From the NCBI GenBank assembly GCA_963573385.1, contig CAUYLG010013866.1:1-64000 (forward strand): a stretch of 64,000 bases of DNA. Direction: 5' to 3'. Made by a program: the position numbers and the translations under genes. Below the pieces are notes generated by a model, which was not told where the DNA came from, did no database searches, and saw only the letters and a list, made by a program, of their open reading frames with translations. Shown here in pieces: positions 13,105 through 26,257 of this stretch. Origin of the DNA: Cacajao melanocephalus. Taxonomy: Eukaryota > Chordata > Mammalia > Primates > Pitheciidae. Numbering within the stretch: position 1 is the stretch's first letter; each line of letters begins with the position of its first letter.

Positions 13105-13200
13105 AGTGATGACTGCCAATGTTTATTGAATACTGCGGGGTGTAAAGCTCTACACTAATCACTTTAAATACATTATCTCACTTAATACTAGAATGAATTT
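13105..13200 (-). mobile_element. MIR SINE fragment, antisense
   Basis: The segment 'tttattgaatactgcgg...cactttaaatacattatctcac' follows the reverse of the MIR 3' region. The match is partial. Confidence 0.5.
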
Positions 13201-14364
13201 AGTTATGTCATTTTAAATCAAGAAAAACAAGAATCATAGATGTTAATATTTTTCTAAATATCAAATGTTGAAAAAGGTGTGTCACAATGAGCTTTGAATT
13301 TGGATGGAATTTCCTCAAAAGATGACATATTATATTGGCTTTGCTTGATGCAGACTGCATATAGCATAGTGTCTTCAACCTGGAAACTATTAAAAAACTT
13401 ATGAGGAGAAGATAGTACTTCACAGGCTTGGAGAAGGACAACTGTTGCTTAGTATTCATGTAAACACACATAGACTGCCTCCTGGCTCACCTGAGATGGG
13501 AAAACCAACTGTTTTAAGGTTTCAGTGATGCTGAAAGCATTCTCATTGTTCTGATGAGCATAATATTCATTGAATCAGAAAATCAAATAAATCTACCTCA
13601 CATGCTACAAGCTTTTATCCCCTTTAGCTAGACGGGTCAGAGACAGTGATGGCCAAAAGATGTTGAAAATTAACAATTGATTCTAAGTATTCTACAGATG
13701 ATTACTAATTTGTGAGTGTTAAAGAATTATACTGATCTACCTTTTAGAGGTCAGTATTGGAAATGTGGTTAAAATCTTCCATAGGATGTAAAGATTACAG
13801 CAACAATTGAGAGGCACTTTGAAATCCGACAAAATGGCAGAGGATATAAGCACTGGTAAAGTAGATTCAATCCAAACAATTGTGCTATCGTTATAAGCAT
13901 GAAACAGTGTAAGAATCTGAATAAGAAAACTCTGTTTTAAAAACAGTTGCTAAAGTGTTATGATAAAGAACTTCAGAAATATCCCAAGAGGAATGAAACT
14001 CTAAGAAGAAAACAGGAATTCAAATATTTTTCTCTGAATCAATATTTTATAGTGGGAGAATGATACTTCTCCAAATTGACATTCAGATTTTCAAACTAAA
14101 ATGTTAATCTTTATCTTTCTGTCATTCATTATCTCTTCTCTGAGCCAAACTCGTAAAGACAAATACAACATATGTTAGAAATGGAAATGATCATTTTGGC
14201 AATGCCTACAATATCCCGCAGCTCAAGTAAAATTCAGTTTTAGTTGTTTTTCTCATGTTGGTGTAAATCCTCCCAGGGTGGGGAGAGAGGAAAGCATATT
14301 GCTTCAAATCTTCAAGAAGTTTTTCTTTAAACTCAATTTGCACACACTTGGTTTTGTAAGTGGG
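13201..14364. other. Intergenic DNA, nothing recognised
   Basis: No gene-like signal: the open frames are short and lack splice or codon-bias support. I assign no confident repeat. Confidence 0.45.
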
Positions 14365-14600
14365 CGCAAAACATTTTTACTCATGGACATAAAGATGGGA
14401 ACAATAAACACTGGGGGCTATTGGAGTGGGCGGAAGAAGGGGAAGGGTTGAGGGTTGAAAAACTACCTATTGGGTATATACTCACTACCTGAGTGATGGG
14501 ATCATTCATACCCCAAATCTCAGCGTCACACAACATACTCATGTAACAAACCTGCACATGCAACTTCTGAACCTAAAAGTTGAAATAAATTGGATTATAA
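14365..14600 (+). mobile_element. L1 3' UTR fragment (L1PB/L1MA type), sense
   Basis: Short L1 3' end containing the 'ggacataaagatgggaacaa' block, the 'tgggtatatactcactacc' block and the 'acaaacctgcacatgcaact' terminus. No ORF2 sequence is attached, so only the last 235 bp were retained. Confidence 0.75.
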
Positions 14601-15431
14601 ACTTCTCATTTTAATTATAAACCAACTCCAATTTATTTATTTCTAATTTGCTGTTAATATTTAATAAGTAACTGTGATGAACCAAAATATAAACATTTTA
14701 CACTAAAAATAATACACTAAATATTAGTTGATATAACTCCTGTGTCCTTAAGTTCTCCCTTATCCAGTCTTCTATTCTATTATCTCTATTTCAATAATGT
14801 CAAGATCCTCCAGATGTGTTTCTTCATTCCTGCCAGTATGAGACCCATAACTTATATTTAAGCAAGAATTTCAATGAGTGAACTGTTACTTACAATAGCA
14901 AGGAATGTACTGTTTCTTAAAATAGCAAGGAATGTGCTACTCCTGGCTTTCAAATTATGTTGAAAAGCAATTCTAGTCATTGATCTGCAGGGACAGGGAT
15001 AGAGATGGTGCCTTGTCTTGTGGAAAACAACCCTGTTTGTAAGCTCCCTAACTTAGATGAGGTTCTTGCAGATTCTCTAGGCCAGGGGAGGCTGATTTCA
15101 CCATGACAAAAAAGGAAGAAAGTGTACTTTCTACCCTGTAAAGTCAGAGAGACTCTGGTGTCATAAAATCCCATTCTCTCTCTACCAGGGTGCTGAACTT
15201 GGCCAAGAAGACCTGTGGAGACCAAGCCTTCATTCTCTTCTGAAGCTGTACCCTGCAGTTACAGATGAAAAGGTGCTCTTTATGCACTGCCCTGGAGAGC
15301 CTTGAGTTAACAGTTGATTAGCATAAGCTTATTTTCTTTTTTTCAAGGCTTCAAAGATTACTAATAAAATCCAGCTAACTCCACAGTCCTTAAAAAGAAC
15401 ACTGACTGCTTTAAAATATATTAGGAAGATA
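14601..15431. other. Intergenic DNA with a 27-bp tandem duplication
   Basis: Mostly unrecognised sequence. Two imperfect copies of a 27-bp unit (actgttact... to ...aaggaatgt) sit head to tail at 14882-14908 and 14909-14935. Confidence 0.6.
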
Positions 15432-15728
15432 GGACAGACACAGTGGCTCATGCCTGTAATCCCAGCACTTTCAGAGGCGGAGGCGAGTGGGTCACTAGAG
15501 GTCAGGAGTTCAAGACCAGTCTGGCCAACATGGTGAAACTCGTCTTTACTAAAAATACAAAAATTAGCTGGGCATGGTAGTGGGTACCTGTAATCCCAGT
15601 CACTCAGGAGGCTGAGGCAGGAGAATTGCTTGAACCCAGGAGATAGATGTTTCAATGAGTGGAGATCATGCCACTGCACTCCAGCCTAGATGACAGAGCA
15701 AGATTGCATCTCAAAAAAATAATAAAAT
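15432..15728 (+). mobile_element. Alu SINE, sense
   Basis: Full dimeric Alu with a short A-rich tail (caaaaaaataataaaata). The antisense frame through it is Alu translation, not a gene. Confidence 0.93.
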
Positions 15729-16571
15729 ATTTTAGGATAGATTGCATGAAAAGTTATATTACCTCAGGTAAGGGATATGGAGGTATAAAAGAGGAAAGAA
15801 TAGTTTTAGAGGTAATAGTTGTTTAGTATATTAACTGTGGCGGTTGAATCATTAGTATATGTATAAATACATACTCATTAAATGTAGACATTAAATATGC
15901 ACATTTTTGTATATAAATTATGCTTCAATGAAGCTACAAAGATACCATTGCTCAATATCTCAGTGCCACAACTATTACAGAAACCAGAGTTTCAGAGTTC
16001 ATCTATGAAGAATTCCAATTCACGACAAATAATTATTAATATTACAACTATATAGAGACATTTTTATGCTGCCTGAGGTCAAGGGTTGTCACCTTCCCAC
16101 CTTCCAGCCACAGAGTTGTTATCAATGTTACCAGTGAAAGGTTCAGATCCTGAGTCCCATCCTGATGGTTTGCTTTCTATGGTCTTTACCCACATTCTCT
16201 TAACCTGGACTTTAGTAAAGAGGTGAGATTTAGGATCTGATCCCTAAGAATAAAAATTAATGGACACTAAAAGAGTAAGTTAAAGGGAGGAAAGCAAAAT
16301 CAAGTTGTGTTATTAAATGGATTATCATTGTAGGAAAATGGGGCATGATTCTATTCAGGACACTCTTAAGACTACTGGAAAATGAACCTGAAGTCTTAAT
16401 CTGAGACAAAAAAGAGGAGGCTATTTTACTGACCAACGTTCATATACTATTAGTTAAGTCTTACTCTCAAAAATATAAGGTTTGTGCATGTCTCAAAATC
16501 ACTTGGTACATTCCCACAATTATTACAACAGCAGAAACAGAATATTTCCAGTGCAGAAGAGAGATGAAAGT
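15729..16571. other. Intergenic DNA, nothing recognised
   Basis: No coding or repeat signature that I can name. Confidence 0.4.
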
Positions 16572-16625
16572 CCTCCCTCCCTTCCTCTCTTCCTCTCTTC
16601 CTTTCTTCCATCCATCCATCCATCA
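16572..16625. repeat. Pyrimidine microsatellite (TTCC)n then (ATCC)n
   Basis: CT-rich run (16572-16609) passing into a pure (CATC)n block (16608-16624). Confidence 0.9.
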
Positions 16626-17518
16626 GTGGCTAGAGCTTAAAAGTAATGAGAAGGCGACTCGAGTCTTGAGACAGTTTACTAAAGGTATACATTCTATATT
16701 CCATAAATTCAATATGAGAGTCAGGAGCTGAATTAAGTAGTCTAGTTTTAAAACACATTATCCATCACCATTTTTGTATTAATAATAATTCGCTTGTTTC
16801 TTCTTAAGCTCAATTAAAACAAACAAACAAAAACAAAAAACATTTTCTTTCTATTCAGGTACTTCTTGCCACTTACTTCTTTTTCCAGGTACTATGTCAG
16901 GTTCTAGAAGTCTGAAATACATTACTGCATGTCTTTTCTATGGAGGATATTATAGCTGAACTAGAAGAAAGACGTGTCCTCAAATTGAAATCATAATGCA
17001 GAAAGAGTACAGGGTTTGACACCATTTAGGCTTAAAGAGCATCAAAATCCATAGTTAGATCATTTCACAGTGATTGAAAAATTATATGAGGATTTTTTAA
17101 ATGAAAAATGTTATTTTATAAAGAACAAAATTAGTTGTCCAATATTTTAAGGGAGCAGAAGAAAGAAAACCTGTTCTATTATACCAAGTACTGCTCTGAT
17201 GCTTGTCATACACTATAATATTCTTACATGGAATATTAAACTATAGGAGAAGTATAATAGTATACATCCTATCTTCTAAGGGAGGAAACAGATATCATTT
17301 GGTCAGGTTGTTAGAAGCCACACAATTATTATGTGACACCTTATTTGTTTTGCAGTGTATTACGTTTCCAATATACTAAGCAATCTACTACTTTTCTAAT
17401 TTTTGACTTTCTACTGTCAACTACTGGAAAGTACATTTATATACTATTATGGCTATTACTTTTACTACTCCTACTATTACTTTCTATTTGCATCTATTGT
17501 TCTCTTACCACTTCTATT
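16626..17518. other. Intergenic DNA ending in a (TAC/TTA)-rich patch
   Basis: Unrecognised sequence. From about 17447 to 17490 it becomes a degenerate tri-nucleotide (tactat/tacttt) patch, and similar TTA/CTA-rich sequence resumes right of the next Alu (17841-17885). The Alu therefore landed within one patch. Confidence 0.5.
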
Positions 17519-17530
17519 GATCTTGCTATT

Positions 17531-17835
17531 TTTTATTTATTTGTTTTTTGAGACAGAGTTTCACTCAGTCACCCAGGCTAGAATGCAGTGGCGTGATCTT
17601 GGCTGTCTGCAACCTCCGCCTCCCGGATTCAAGCGCTTCTCCTGCTTCAGGCTCTTAAGTAGCTGGGATTACAGGCACCTGCCACCATGCCCAGCTAATT
17701 TTTGTGTTTTTAGTAGAGATAGGGTTTCACCGTGTTGGTGGCCAGCCTGGTCTCAAACTCCTTACCTCAGGTAATCTGCCCATATCAGCCTCTCGAAGTG
17801 CTGGGATTACAGGCGTGAGCCACCGCGCCTGGCCT
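17531..17835 (-). mobile_element. Alu SINE, antisense, with target-site duplication
   Basis: Complete antisense Alu (T-rich end 17531-17548, left-monomer end 'cctggcc' at 17829-17834). The flank gatcttgctatt (17519-17530) is repeated as gatcttgttatt (17836-17847), which fixes both ends. Confidence 0.96.
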
Positions 17836-17847
17836 GATCTTGTTATT

Positions 17848-18246
17848 ACTAATATTACTACCACTATGAAAACTACCACCATCACAAAACAAGCAAGTGC
17901 AACTTTTCGTTGAGTAGTTAATGAATTTGTCATATCTAAATGTTTACATCCACCTCCTGTAATCCATATGACACTGTTGTTCAAAATACATATTAATAAA
18001 CATAAGTGAGACAGGTCAGGTGTAAATCCTGATTGTGTTGCATATTTATTTTTGTCTTCGTAAGCTATTACTTTAAAATAAGCCACAAAATTATGTGAAG
18101 AAAATCTTCTCATAAAAATACATACAATTTCATCATTTAGAAATATATGTGTTAATATCCTTATGTATTCATTCATTTTTCTCCAGGTATGTGTGTTAAG
18201 AAAATGGTATCTTGCTATACGTAAAGATGATTCTTCAATTTGTGCT
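17848..18246. other. Intergenic DNA, nothing recognised
   Basis: Short unassigned stretch between an Alu and the long pyrimidine tract. Confidence 0.4.
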
Positions 18247-18561
18247 CCCTTCCTTCCTTCCTCCTTCCCTCCCTCCCTCCCTCAATCTGTCACCCTTCTC
18301 TCCCTCCCTTCTTCCTTCCTTTTTATTCTTTCTTCCTTCCTTTCCTTCCTTCCTTTCTCCTTTCCTTTCCCTTCTCTTTCCTTTCCATTCCTCTTTCTCT
18401 CTCTCCTTCTCTCCTTCCTTCCCTTTCTTTCTCTCTCATTCTTTCTCCCTTTCGTTCTTTCTCCTTTTTATTTTTCTCCTTCCTTCCTTCCCTCCCACCC
18501 TTTCTCCCTCTTTTCCTCACTCCCTCCATTCCTCTTTCTTTCTTTTTCTTTCTTTCCTTCA
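18247..18561. repeat. 315-bp homopyrimidine tract (TTCC/CTTT)n
   Basis: Almost pure C/T on the plus strand, with only a few A or G interruptions. Units are mostly ttcc, ccct and cttt. It abuts the tail side of an antisense Alu, so it probably grew from the Alu A-tail. Open frames here (Ser/Pro/Phe/Leu-rich on +, Arg/Lys/Glu/Gly-rich on -) are low-complexity artefacts. Confidence 0.95.
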
Positions 18562-18840
18562 ACAGACTTTTGCTGTTGTCACCCAGGCTGGAGTGCAATG
18601 GCACAATCTCAGCTCACTGCAACCTCCCTCTCCCGGGTTCAGGTGATTCTCCTACCTCAACACTATGAGTAGCTGAAACTATAGACTTGTGCCACCATGC
18701 ATATTTTTTTTTTTATTTATAGTGGAAACAAGGTTTCATCATGTTGGCCAGGGTGGTCTCAAACTCCTGACTTCAGGTAATCTGCCTGCCTTGACCTCCC
18801 AAAGTACTGGAATTACAGGTGTGAGCCACCACGCCTGGCC
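18562..18840 (-). mobile_element. Alu SINE, antisense
   Basis: Antisense Alu without a plain poly-T; its tail merges into the pyrimidine tract to the left. Its left-monomer end is at 18840. Confidence 0.92.
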
Positions 18841-19679
18841 AACATATTTGTTTATATATTTGCCTAGAGTATCATTGTTTCCTGTGTTGTAAAATTAATT
18901 TTTAAAAATTACCCTATATTTAACATGTCTTCAAATATTACAAAGTTCAAATATGTTTCAGTTAGTTTAAATTTCTTTGACAAGTTGTTTATATTTTTAT
19001 TAATGTAATATTATTTTCTAATTTTCACATTTTATTAATATTATAAAAATACTTTCATTGTTATGATATTGACCCTTATTTTTCAATGCCCTGGAGAGGT
19101 TTTGTCTTTTTTTTTCATTTTATTGGAATGTTTACTGTTTATTTATGTCAGTTTTAATTGTTTTAATGATTTCTTGCACAACTTTTATGCTTATAAATCC
19201 CTTGCCTTTTTATTTTTAATTAATAATTATTTATATGTTGCTCTAGTTGTCAGAAGATTTTATTGGTAAAACATAATATTTGGAATCCTTGAGTTTATTA
19301 TTTGGTGCATATTGTGAGAACAAAAATTAACATTTTAATATTGTTTTTCTAAATCCCCACTTGCCCTAAGAATATTGTTTCTCTTCTATATGAAAAATCT
19401 CACCTTAATTAAGTGGTAATTATTTTTACATTAGTATATTCAGATCTACTTCCAAGATTTCAATTAGTCTGTCTATACAGGATAACAGATATTAGAATAA
19501 TTATTTATTTTATTTAGTTTTAATACAATTATGTTATTTCATTCCTCTTTTTATCCCCAAATTTTCATAGATATCAGTATTTTAAATTATTTGAATACTG
19601 CTACTAATGGATGCGGTCATCATCAATTTACTAGACTTCCTCTTCCAATTCATTGAGAACTGGGTGCTTGTCAGGACAG
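18841..19679. other. AT-rich DNA, nothing recognised
   Basis: Very AT-rich. No reliable gene or repeat is seen. Confidence 0.4.
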
Positions 19680-19840
19680 ACCACTAACTTTGTGTCCTTG
19701 GGCAATTGATATAGCCTTTCTAATTATTTTTTCCTCTGCAAAAATAGGTAATACTTAGTATCTCTTTAATGGTGTTGATGTCAATACTTAATTAGATAAA
19801 ACATGGAGGTGCTTTAAATGGTGCTTGAGATGACCTTGCA
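19680..19840 (+). mobile_element. MIR SINE relic, sense
   Basis: Contains 'tgtgtccttgggcaattgat', then 'cctctgcaaaaataggtaat', then 'gcttgagatg', in the order of the sense MIR core. Heavily diverged. Confidence 0.55.
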
Positions 19841-21285
19841 GCCAACCATTACATTTTCTATGACTATCATAATGATGACAAATATCCAGCTTTCACATGA
19901 GAGGAAAGCCCATTACCTTTAAAACACTTTCATTTCTGTCTCTCTTGCCAGCAACCATGCAATGACCAATTAAAGTACTCTTGAATTCTATACTCTTTTC
20001 TCTAAGTCTCAATACTGGCACTACCCAACAAATTAAATGTAAACTTAATATTTTTGCTTACTAATCAGATGTTCATTCTTCTCTTTACAATTGCCCCCAC
20101 TTATTTCCTTTTCCAGTAGGGAAAGGCTGAAGCCTTTTTTCAGCATTCACCAAATCCTATTCATGTTTAATGGATTCCTACAACCAGAACTTCCATTTTA
20201 ATATTAGCCTTTTACTCAAATTTACTACATTTCTTACTTAGGATCATTGCAGACAGCATAGTGATTCCATACATGTTGCTTACAATTAGTCACTGAATTA
20301 TGTCCATTGTTCTTGTAAACTCATTACTGATTGGAGAGGAAGTAAATCAATGTTCATCTTTTCTCAGAATTGCTCATCATGGTAAACAGAAACAATTCCT
20401 ATCTATGAAAGACAGAGAAACTACTCTAGCTCTGACAGATGAGTTGCACAGATTCTAACACAAGAAAACTCTTCTTAGTATGCTCCCTTGCTATCTCATA
20501 ATTTCCAGTGACTACTATAGGAAAGTAAACATTTTAATTGAAAAAAAAATTCTTCAAATATTGTAGTTTCCATTGGTAAGGAAAGTACAGAGGGCAAACA
20601 GTAAAATTAAAGGATTTCATTATAGCTGGTGTTCTTAAATTTAAATGAGAATTCTCCAAATTGATTTGTATTGGATAGGCTATATTCTACACAATGTACC
20701 TAAACATTATCTGTAATTTTAAAAAGGTTTCTGGCACATAAAAGCATTCCACCGAGGCAGTGAGCCAATTAAAGTAATAATTCAAAGGCAGATCCAAGAG
20801 AATACAGAGAGAAAAAGCACCACATTAATAGTTTGATACTAGGAATTTAAGTAAAAGAAAAATAGCTATTCAATCAACAGAAACAACATCTACATTCCTT
20901 TTTTATGCTTTCCATTAATAATGTTATATTTTATCATTACTCTCCATGACCACAGGTTTGAAATTAGTGGAATCTTATTCTGTTTACAAGTTGTAAAGAG
21001 AGTTATATCTGCAAATATTATTTTATTAGACAAAGAATAAAGAAAAAAAAGTATCCAGTGAAGGTCACTATTTACACAGATGTATTCATTTGCAAGAACA
21101 CATATAACAAATCTGTGCCATTGTGTATTAACAAAGTAATTTCATGGTTGAATGAATTTATGTAATTAGCTATCATGTTTTAGCATAATAGTACCATTAT
21201 ACATAGTCGGTGAGTCATATTTAAACAGAGAATTCTGTTATGTAGCCTACAAATAACACAGTAGCAAGTGTTTCTTAATAGCAAA
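19841..21285. other. Intergenic DNA, nothing recognised
   Basis: No gene signal. Sequence composition is typical of AT-rich intergenic DNA. Confidence 0.4.
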
Positions 21286-21440
21286 ATGTGCGTATACCAC
21301 ACTGTGGTTTACAAGGCACTTTCACATGTATTATCTAACTTAAACTTCAAAATGTTCAGAAAAATCATATATTTAGGGTGGAAGTTCTCTTGCTAATAAA
21401 CAGACGAAGAAAATGAATAGGAATATGAAAGACATCTTTC
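21286..21440 (-). mobile_element. MIR-like SINE fragment, antisense
   Basis: The 'aaggcactttcacatgtattatcta' region followed by a 'gtggaagttc...aacagacgaagaaa' region follows the reversed MIR order. Weak match. Confidence 0.45.
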
Positions 21441-23071
21441 CTCAAATTCACTATCTGCAGAATTAGAAGTAGAACATACTTATCCTGATTCCTAAATGTA
21501 TGGTACTTTTCTTACCAAGTATTTTTTTTTCTTTTTTATGCCCTAGATTTTATTAACCACAATAAATAAATCCAATAGCACTCTGACTTATTTTCTGTCT
21601 CATGAATAAAGTGAAATCCCCTCCTCAGCATTCTACATCTTTATTTAGAATTCTAAACTGTCCACTGTTTTAAATCCGATCCAAAATTTTGGATTACATT
21701 GATTCCATTAAACAACACTGTCTAGTTTCCATTAATATGATTGATATTATTGGTTGTTTATATTATATTGTGATTTAAATCTTACATATCCAAATTAGGC
21801 TTCCTGCTTTGCCTCTAAAAATCTGGTAAATACGACAAGAGTGAGCAATAACTCTTGCCATATTTACTGTTGTAGTGTTAATTTGTCTGTTGTGTTTATA
21901 AAAGCTCTTCTTTCTGCAGTGATAATGATATATTATACAATAAGAGTTTTTCTACTTCACATGTAAACCTGAAATAAGTTATTAAAATTCATCTTAAATT
22001 GAAAGTATTATGTTATTTAGAAGATTTTATTGTAAAAATGGCAACATCATTTACATTTTAGGCAATAGCTCATCTCTTGTCAAGAAAAATAATGTTTAGG
22101 CATAAAAGTTAAATTACTTTCATTACTATCACAATAATAGTACAACTTTGAACTAAAAACTTTAGCGGGTTTATGTTTGTTACTAAGCAAAAATAAGTAG
22201 GTACAGCTAATACTTTTCAATAAACATGTGGTCAAACACAAGGCATAAGGCATGTTAAAGAACAGATTACTTGTTCAAAAGAGCACTGTGTTCAGAGGGC
22301 CAGGTTATTTTTGTTGTTTCGTTCTTTTGATTTATTTGGTTATTGATATTATGCTTATTCAACTGTTTGATCAACTTAATTTTAAGCAATTTATTATTGA
22401 AGCTCTACATATTGTAAATGTGCTCACTATGGAAAGTCCAATAATTTTTAATATTTAAGTACTATTTACTTATGTATGCTTATATAGAGAACATGCTGAC
22501 CGCCTTATAAATATATACAAAATTGCCTTACACCCATATTTAAATCATCCCTAAAAACAAGTTAGGATCCATCTTGAAAGACATTAGAATCGATTTGATT
22601 ATATGATCATTATATTGTGGACTTGAACAATATGCAATATTAACTCTTTTTCTACTAAATATAGTAGATTCACAAAAAATTGAGGTTTAAATAAATTACC
22701 TTTGAAAATGTTTCACATAAGCAAAAATCAGATTTATTTTATGTTCATATATTGCCCACAATAATCATCACTAATGTGTCAAAGGGAATAGATGCATATA
22801 TGTGAAAACATCTACACATAATGCAAGGATTAATTGTAGTATTTATAATGATAAAAACAATGGTAATCAAGATTCCAATTCAACTATCCTAATGTGTTTT
22901 ACACTGATTTGCCTTTCCTTCCTAGAAGTCTCCTTTATTAAAATATCTTAAAACACATGATTTTAATTGCTTTTTGAAATGGGCTTTTGATGTACAGAGA
23001 AAATATGGTAGAAGTATATAATTTTATAGTGTCTCACCTGAAAAATGTATGTATTTTTATACCACTAACCC
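21441..23071. other. AT-rich DNA, nothing recognised
   Basis: Open frames such as the one at 22252-22458 lack any recognisable domain or splice context. Confidence 0.4.
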
Positions 23072-23425
23072 TGTATTAGTCTATTTTCATGCTGCTGATA
23101 AAGACAAACCCAAGACTGGGCAGTTTACAAAAGAAAGAGGTTTGATGGGACTTAACAGTTCCAAGTGTCTGGGGAAGCCTCACAATCATGGTGGAAGGCA
23201 AGGAGGAGCAAGTCACATATTATATGAATGGCCACAGGCAAAGAGAGCTTGTGCAGAAAAATTCCCCCTTATAGTAATCATAAGATCTCGTGAGACTTAC
23301 TCATTATCATGAGAACAGCACAAGAAAGATCTGCCCCGTGATTCAATTACATCCCACTGTTTCCCTCCCACAACACATGCTAATTCAAGATGAGATTTGG
23401 GTGGGGACATAGTCAAAACATATCA
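23072..23425 (-). mobile_element. MST-type MaLR solo LTR, antisense
   Basis: An almost intact LTR of the THE1/MST group (ERVL-MaLR) read in reverse. It opens with 'tgtattagtctattttcat' and closes with 'agtcaaaacatatca'. Both ends have the TG...CA form, and accc flanks both sides (left flank aaccc, right flank acccc), as expected for a short target-site duplication. No internal proviral sequence is beside it, so it is a solo LTR. Reading frames across it are not genes. Confidence 0.9.
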
Positions 23426-26257
23426 ACCCCTTTCAGTCCTTTATTCTTCAGCTCTCCTTGGAGAAGAGTTTGGCATTTTGTTTTCTGTTTCAAAGCAAAT
23501 GCTAAAGCAACCTCCCTCTACTACCCTTCTTCCTTTGAACTTGTCAAAAATCCAGGATTATAATCTCGTTCTTTGCTACATATCATTTTTCTCATTATCC
23601 AGCAATCTCCAAGGCACTCTAACATTGACCCACAAAGATTTCAGCACATGACTCAAAGTTCTTTTTTCTCTGGACAATACACTTGTATCTTCTTAGTAGA
23701 TTTTCTCATCCACGTAACCTATATTTTAGTGATCTATTCCACTTTTAATATCTTTGTGATCTTATCTCCTCAGAGGATGAGCAAATAACTCTCATAGTAC
23801 CCTCTTGAAAGTTCTCAGTTTCAGGAGGCAAAGTGATTTTTGGAAGACGTATTTTGAAGGTATAAGGTCTTGTTTTGATCACTAGTCTTACATTAGTTTA
23901 CATTAATTGATTATTGACAATGTAAGTAAGGAAAATGGGGCTTTCACATTTTCCTAGAAAATGGAAATATAGCTAACATCCAGAGATGATGGAAGAAGTG
24001 AGTCAATGTATACATGAAGTATTAAATGAAGTAGATCATGATCAATCCTTGACTCAAAAAAGGTTTCTAAAAGATGAAGACAAAATTCAATATTTTTTCT
24101 TACGCTGTTTCCTAATTCTGGGAAGTAATTCTTCCTTATTGTCTTTCTCTTGGAACTGAAATCCTACTCAGGGATATCTTGCCTATGAGAATTCTTTCCT
24201 GTTCCTTTGAGCCATAAACAATGGTTTCTACTTCAGTACTTTTGGCCTGTTTTCATTACTTAACACTGCCACATATTTACTTTGCTTTATGCTTCTGTAT
24301 TAAGAATCTTAAAATCAGAGGTTATGTCTTATTTAGTTATAAATCTCCCATACAGATTTCTCACTTCTCACTTAAATGATAGGTGCCCAAAGAGTGAGCC
24401 TTTCTTAAACAAATACATGGATGATGGATTTAGCAAAGCTTTCCTAGTTGTTTGGAAAGAGGAAGGTTGGCAAACAGCAGTGGTTAAACTATATATACCT
24501 AACTGAAAATATGCTTAGTGTCCCTCACCAAGGACACTAAGTATAGTGTCCCAAAAAGTTTAAACCTAAGAATAAACGGCATTTTTATCATCTTGCTTGC
24601 CTACTGTTTACCCAGATTATATTTTTATTTTTAGAATTCAATGCTCCCAGAATCAAACAATTTGGAGAACCAACTCAGTGCAGGTAAACAAATGAAACAA
24701 AGAGAAAGAACCTCCTCTACCTTATGTTTAGACAGACAATCTAGTTTTTCCAAAGGCAAGAAAGAACTCTTTTATTTACCAAACCCAAAGTGCATAGTTG
24801 GGAATGTAAAACTCACACCTTTGATCTTAGATTTCCGTTCTTTCATTTTCAGGTTAAAGGCTGGAGGATTCTCATCAACCTTCCAGCCAGTAACACTTGT
24901 TAAATGAGTCTTGAATACAGATGTTAAAGATAGGCTTTGTCATATAAACACGGAAAAAAAAATCAGAAGTAATTCCATTCAGTTATACACTTACTAGGTA
25001 CCTCTCTTTTCCTATTATACAGACAGATTTAAATTTATTTATTCTCTCATATTGTGCTGGATCTCTTCCACACTGAGTTATTATAAGAAATAAATAACTA
25101 CAATTTGTATAAATTTATTTCTTTGTACATCAAACGTGAATCTGCAATTTAACGAAGCTTTAAGATTGCCTGGATCTTGTCTTATACTTTATTTAACCAC
25201 AGTGATTTGTTAGACAGTTAGGCTGTACAAGGGCAATGGAGAGCTGCAGTAAAGTATGGCTTTGAATTAAACTACAATAGATAAATAAATAAGTAAAAAG
25301 CTTTTACCATGTTAATGGATGTTTTCCTTGGTACAAATTGATATGTTATTTAAAGAAAATATATTTTCACATTTGTTATATGTCTTTTAAAAACATCACA
25401 AACTATCTTACCAATATAATTTTTCTCTTAGGGTATTGGTAACTCTAATTATTGTCCATTCTATGTTCAAAATTTTGAAACAATAAATAACATGATATAT
25501 GATAAGAAGCATTTCTGACAAAAGAAGGTGTGCTAGTTGGCTTCAAAGACACTTCACCTTAGAGAGTATGATTATCTTGCTTTTCAAAATGCTATATTAT
25601 GTCACAACACCAAGGGCCAATGAGAATTTGGGGGTAAATTTATTATAATTAAATTAACTGATTGCAATTAATTGTCATTTATAATAAAAGAATACTAGGT
25701 CTTTTCAGTTATAGGAATGCTTATGTTCCCATGGAGTGACTTTCCGGGTGTAAATGAATTTGGAAAAATAATTAATAATGATGACATTGTGTGGTACATT
25801 GTAATAAGATAATATATAGGTAGATAGATATCAAATGATACTTCATGAGGAAGTTGACATGATATCTAGGATTCACTATAAAGGATTTATGGAGATCTTT
25901 GTCTTTTTTTCTATGCTCATTAATTATGCATTCTTTTTTCAGTTAATAAGTTCCTCTTAAAAAAGCAAGGTATTTCTACACAATAATTCCAGATATGTCT
26001 ATAGTTGATCAAATTCACCTATAGAGGACAGGCTTTATTTACATATTTTCAAGTTCTTACAGAATATCTCATATTCTTTCTAACTTGTGGATATCTATGT
26101 AACTGGTTTTGAATGTTGGTCTAACACTTACTAGACACGTAATCACAGATATTTGTTTTTACATCATTATAACAGCTTTGATATTGTCATCATTGTGTTG
26201 AAATGAAGTTAAATAAAGTTGTATTTAAAGTAACCAAGCTCAACACATTTCAGGGTT
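23426..26257. other. Intergenic DNA, nothing recognised; one short hairpin
   Basis: No supported gene or repeat in 2.8 kb. A 10-bp perfect stem (cttagtgtcc at 24513-24522 with its complement at 24532-24541, 9-nt loop) is the only local structure I noted. Confidence 0.45.

Noticed and set aside
18163..18672. Serine/proline/phenylalanine-rich frames and the complementary Arg/Glu/Lys frame
   Set aside because: They are translations of the C/T microsatellite and the Alu next to it.
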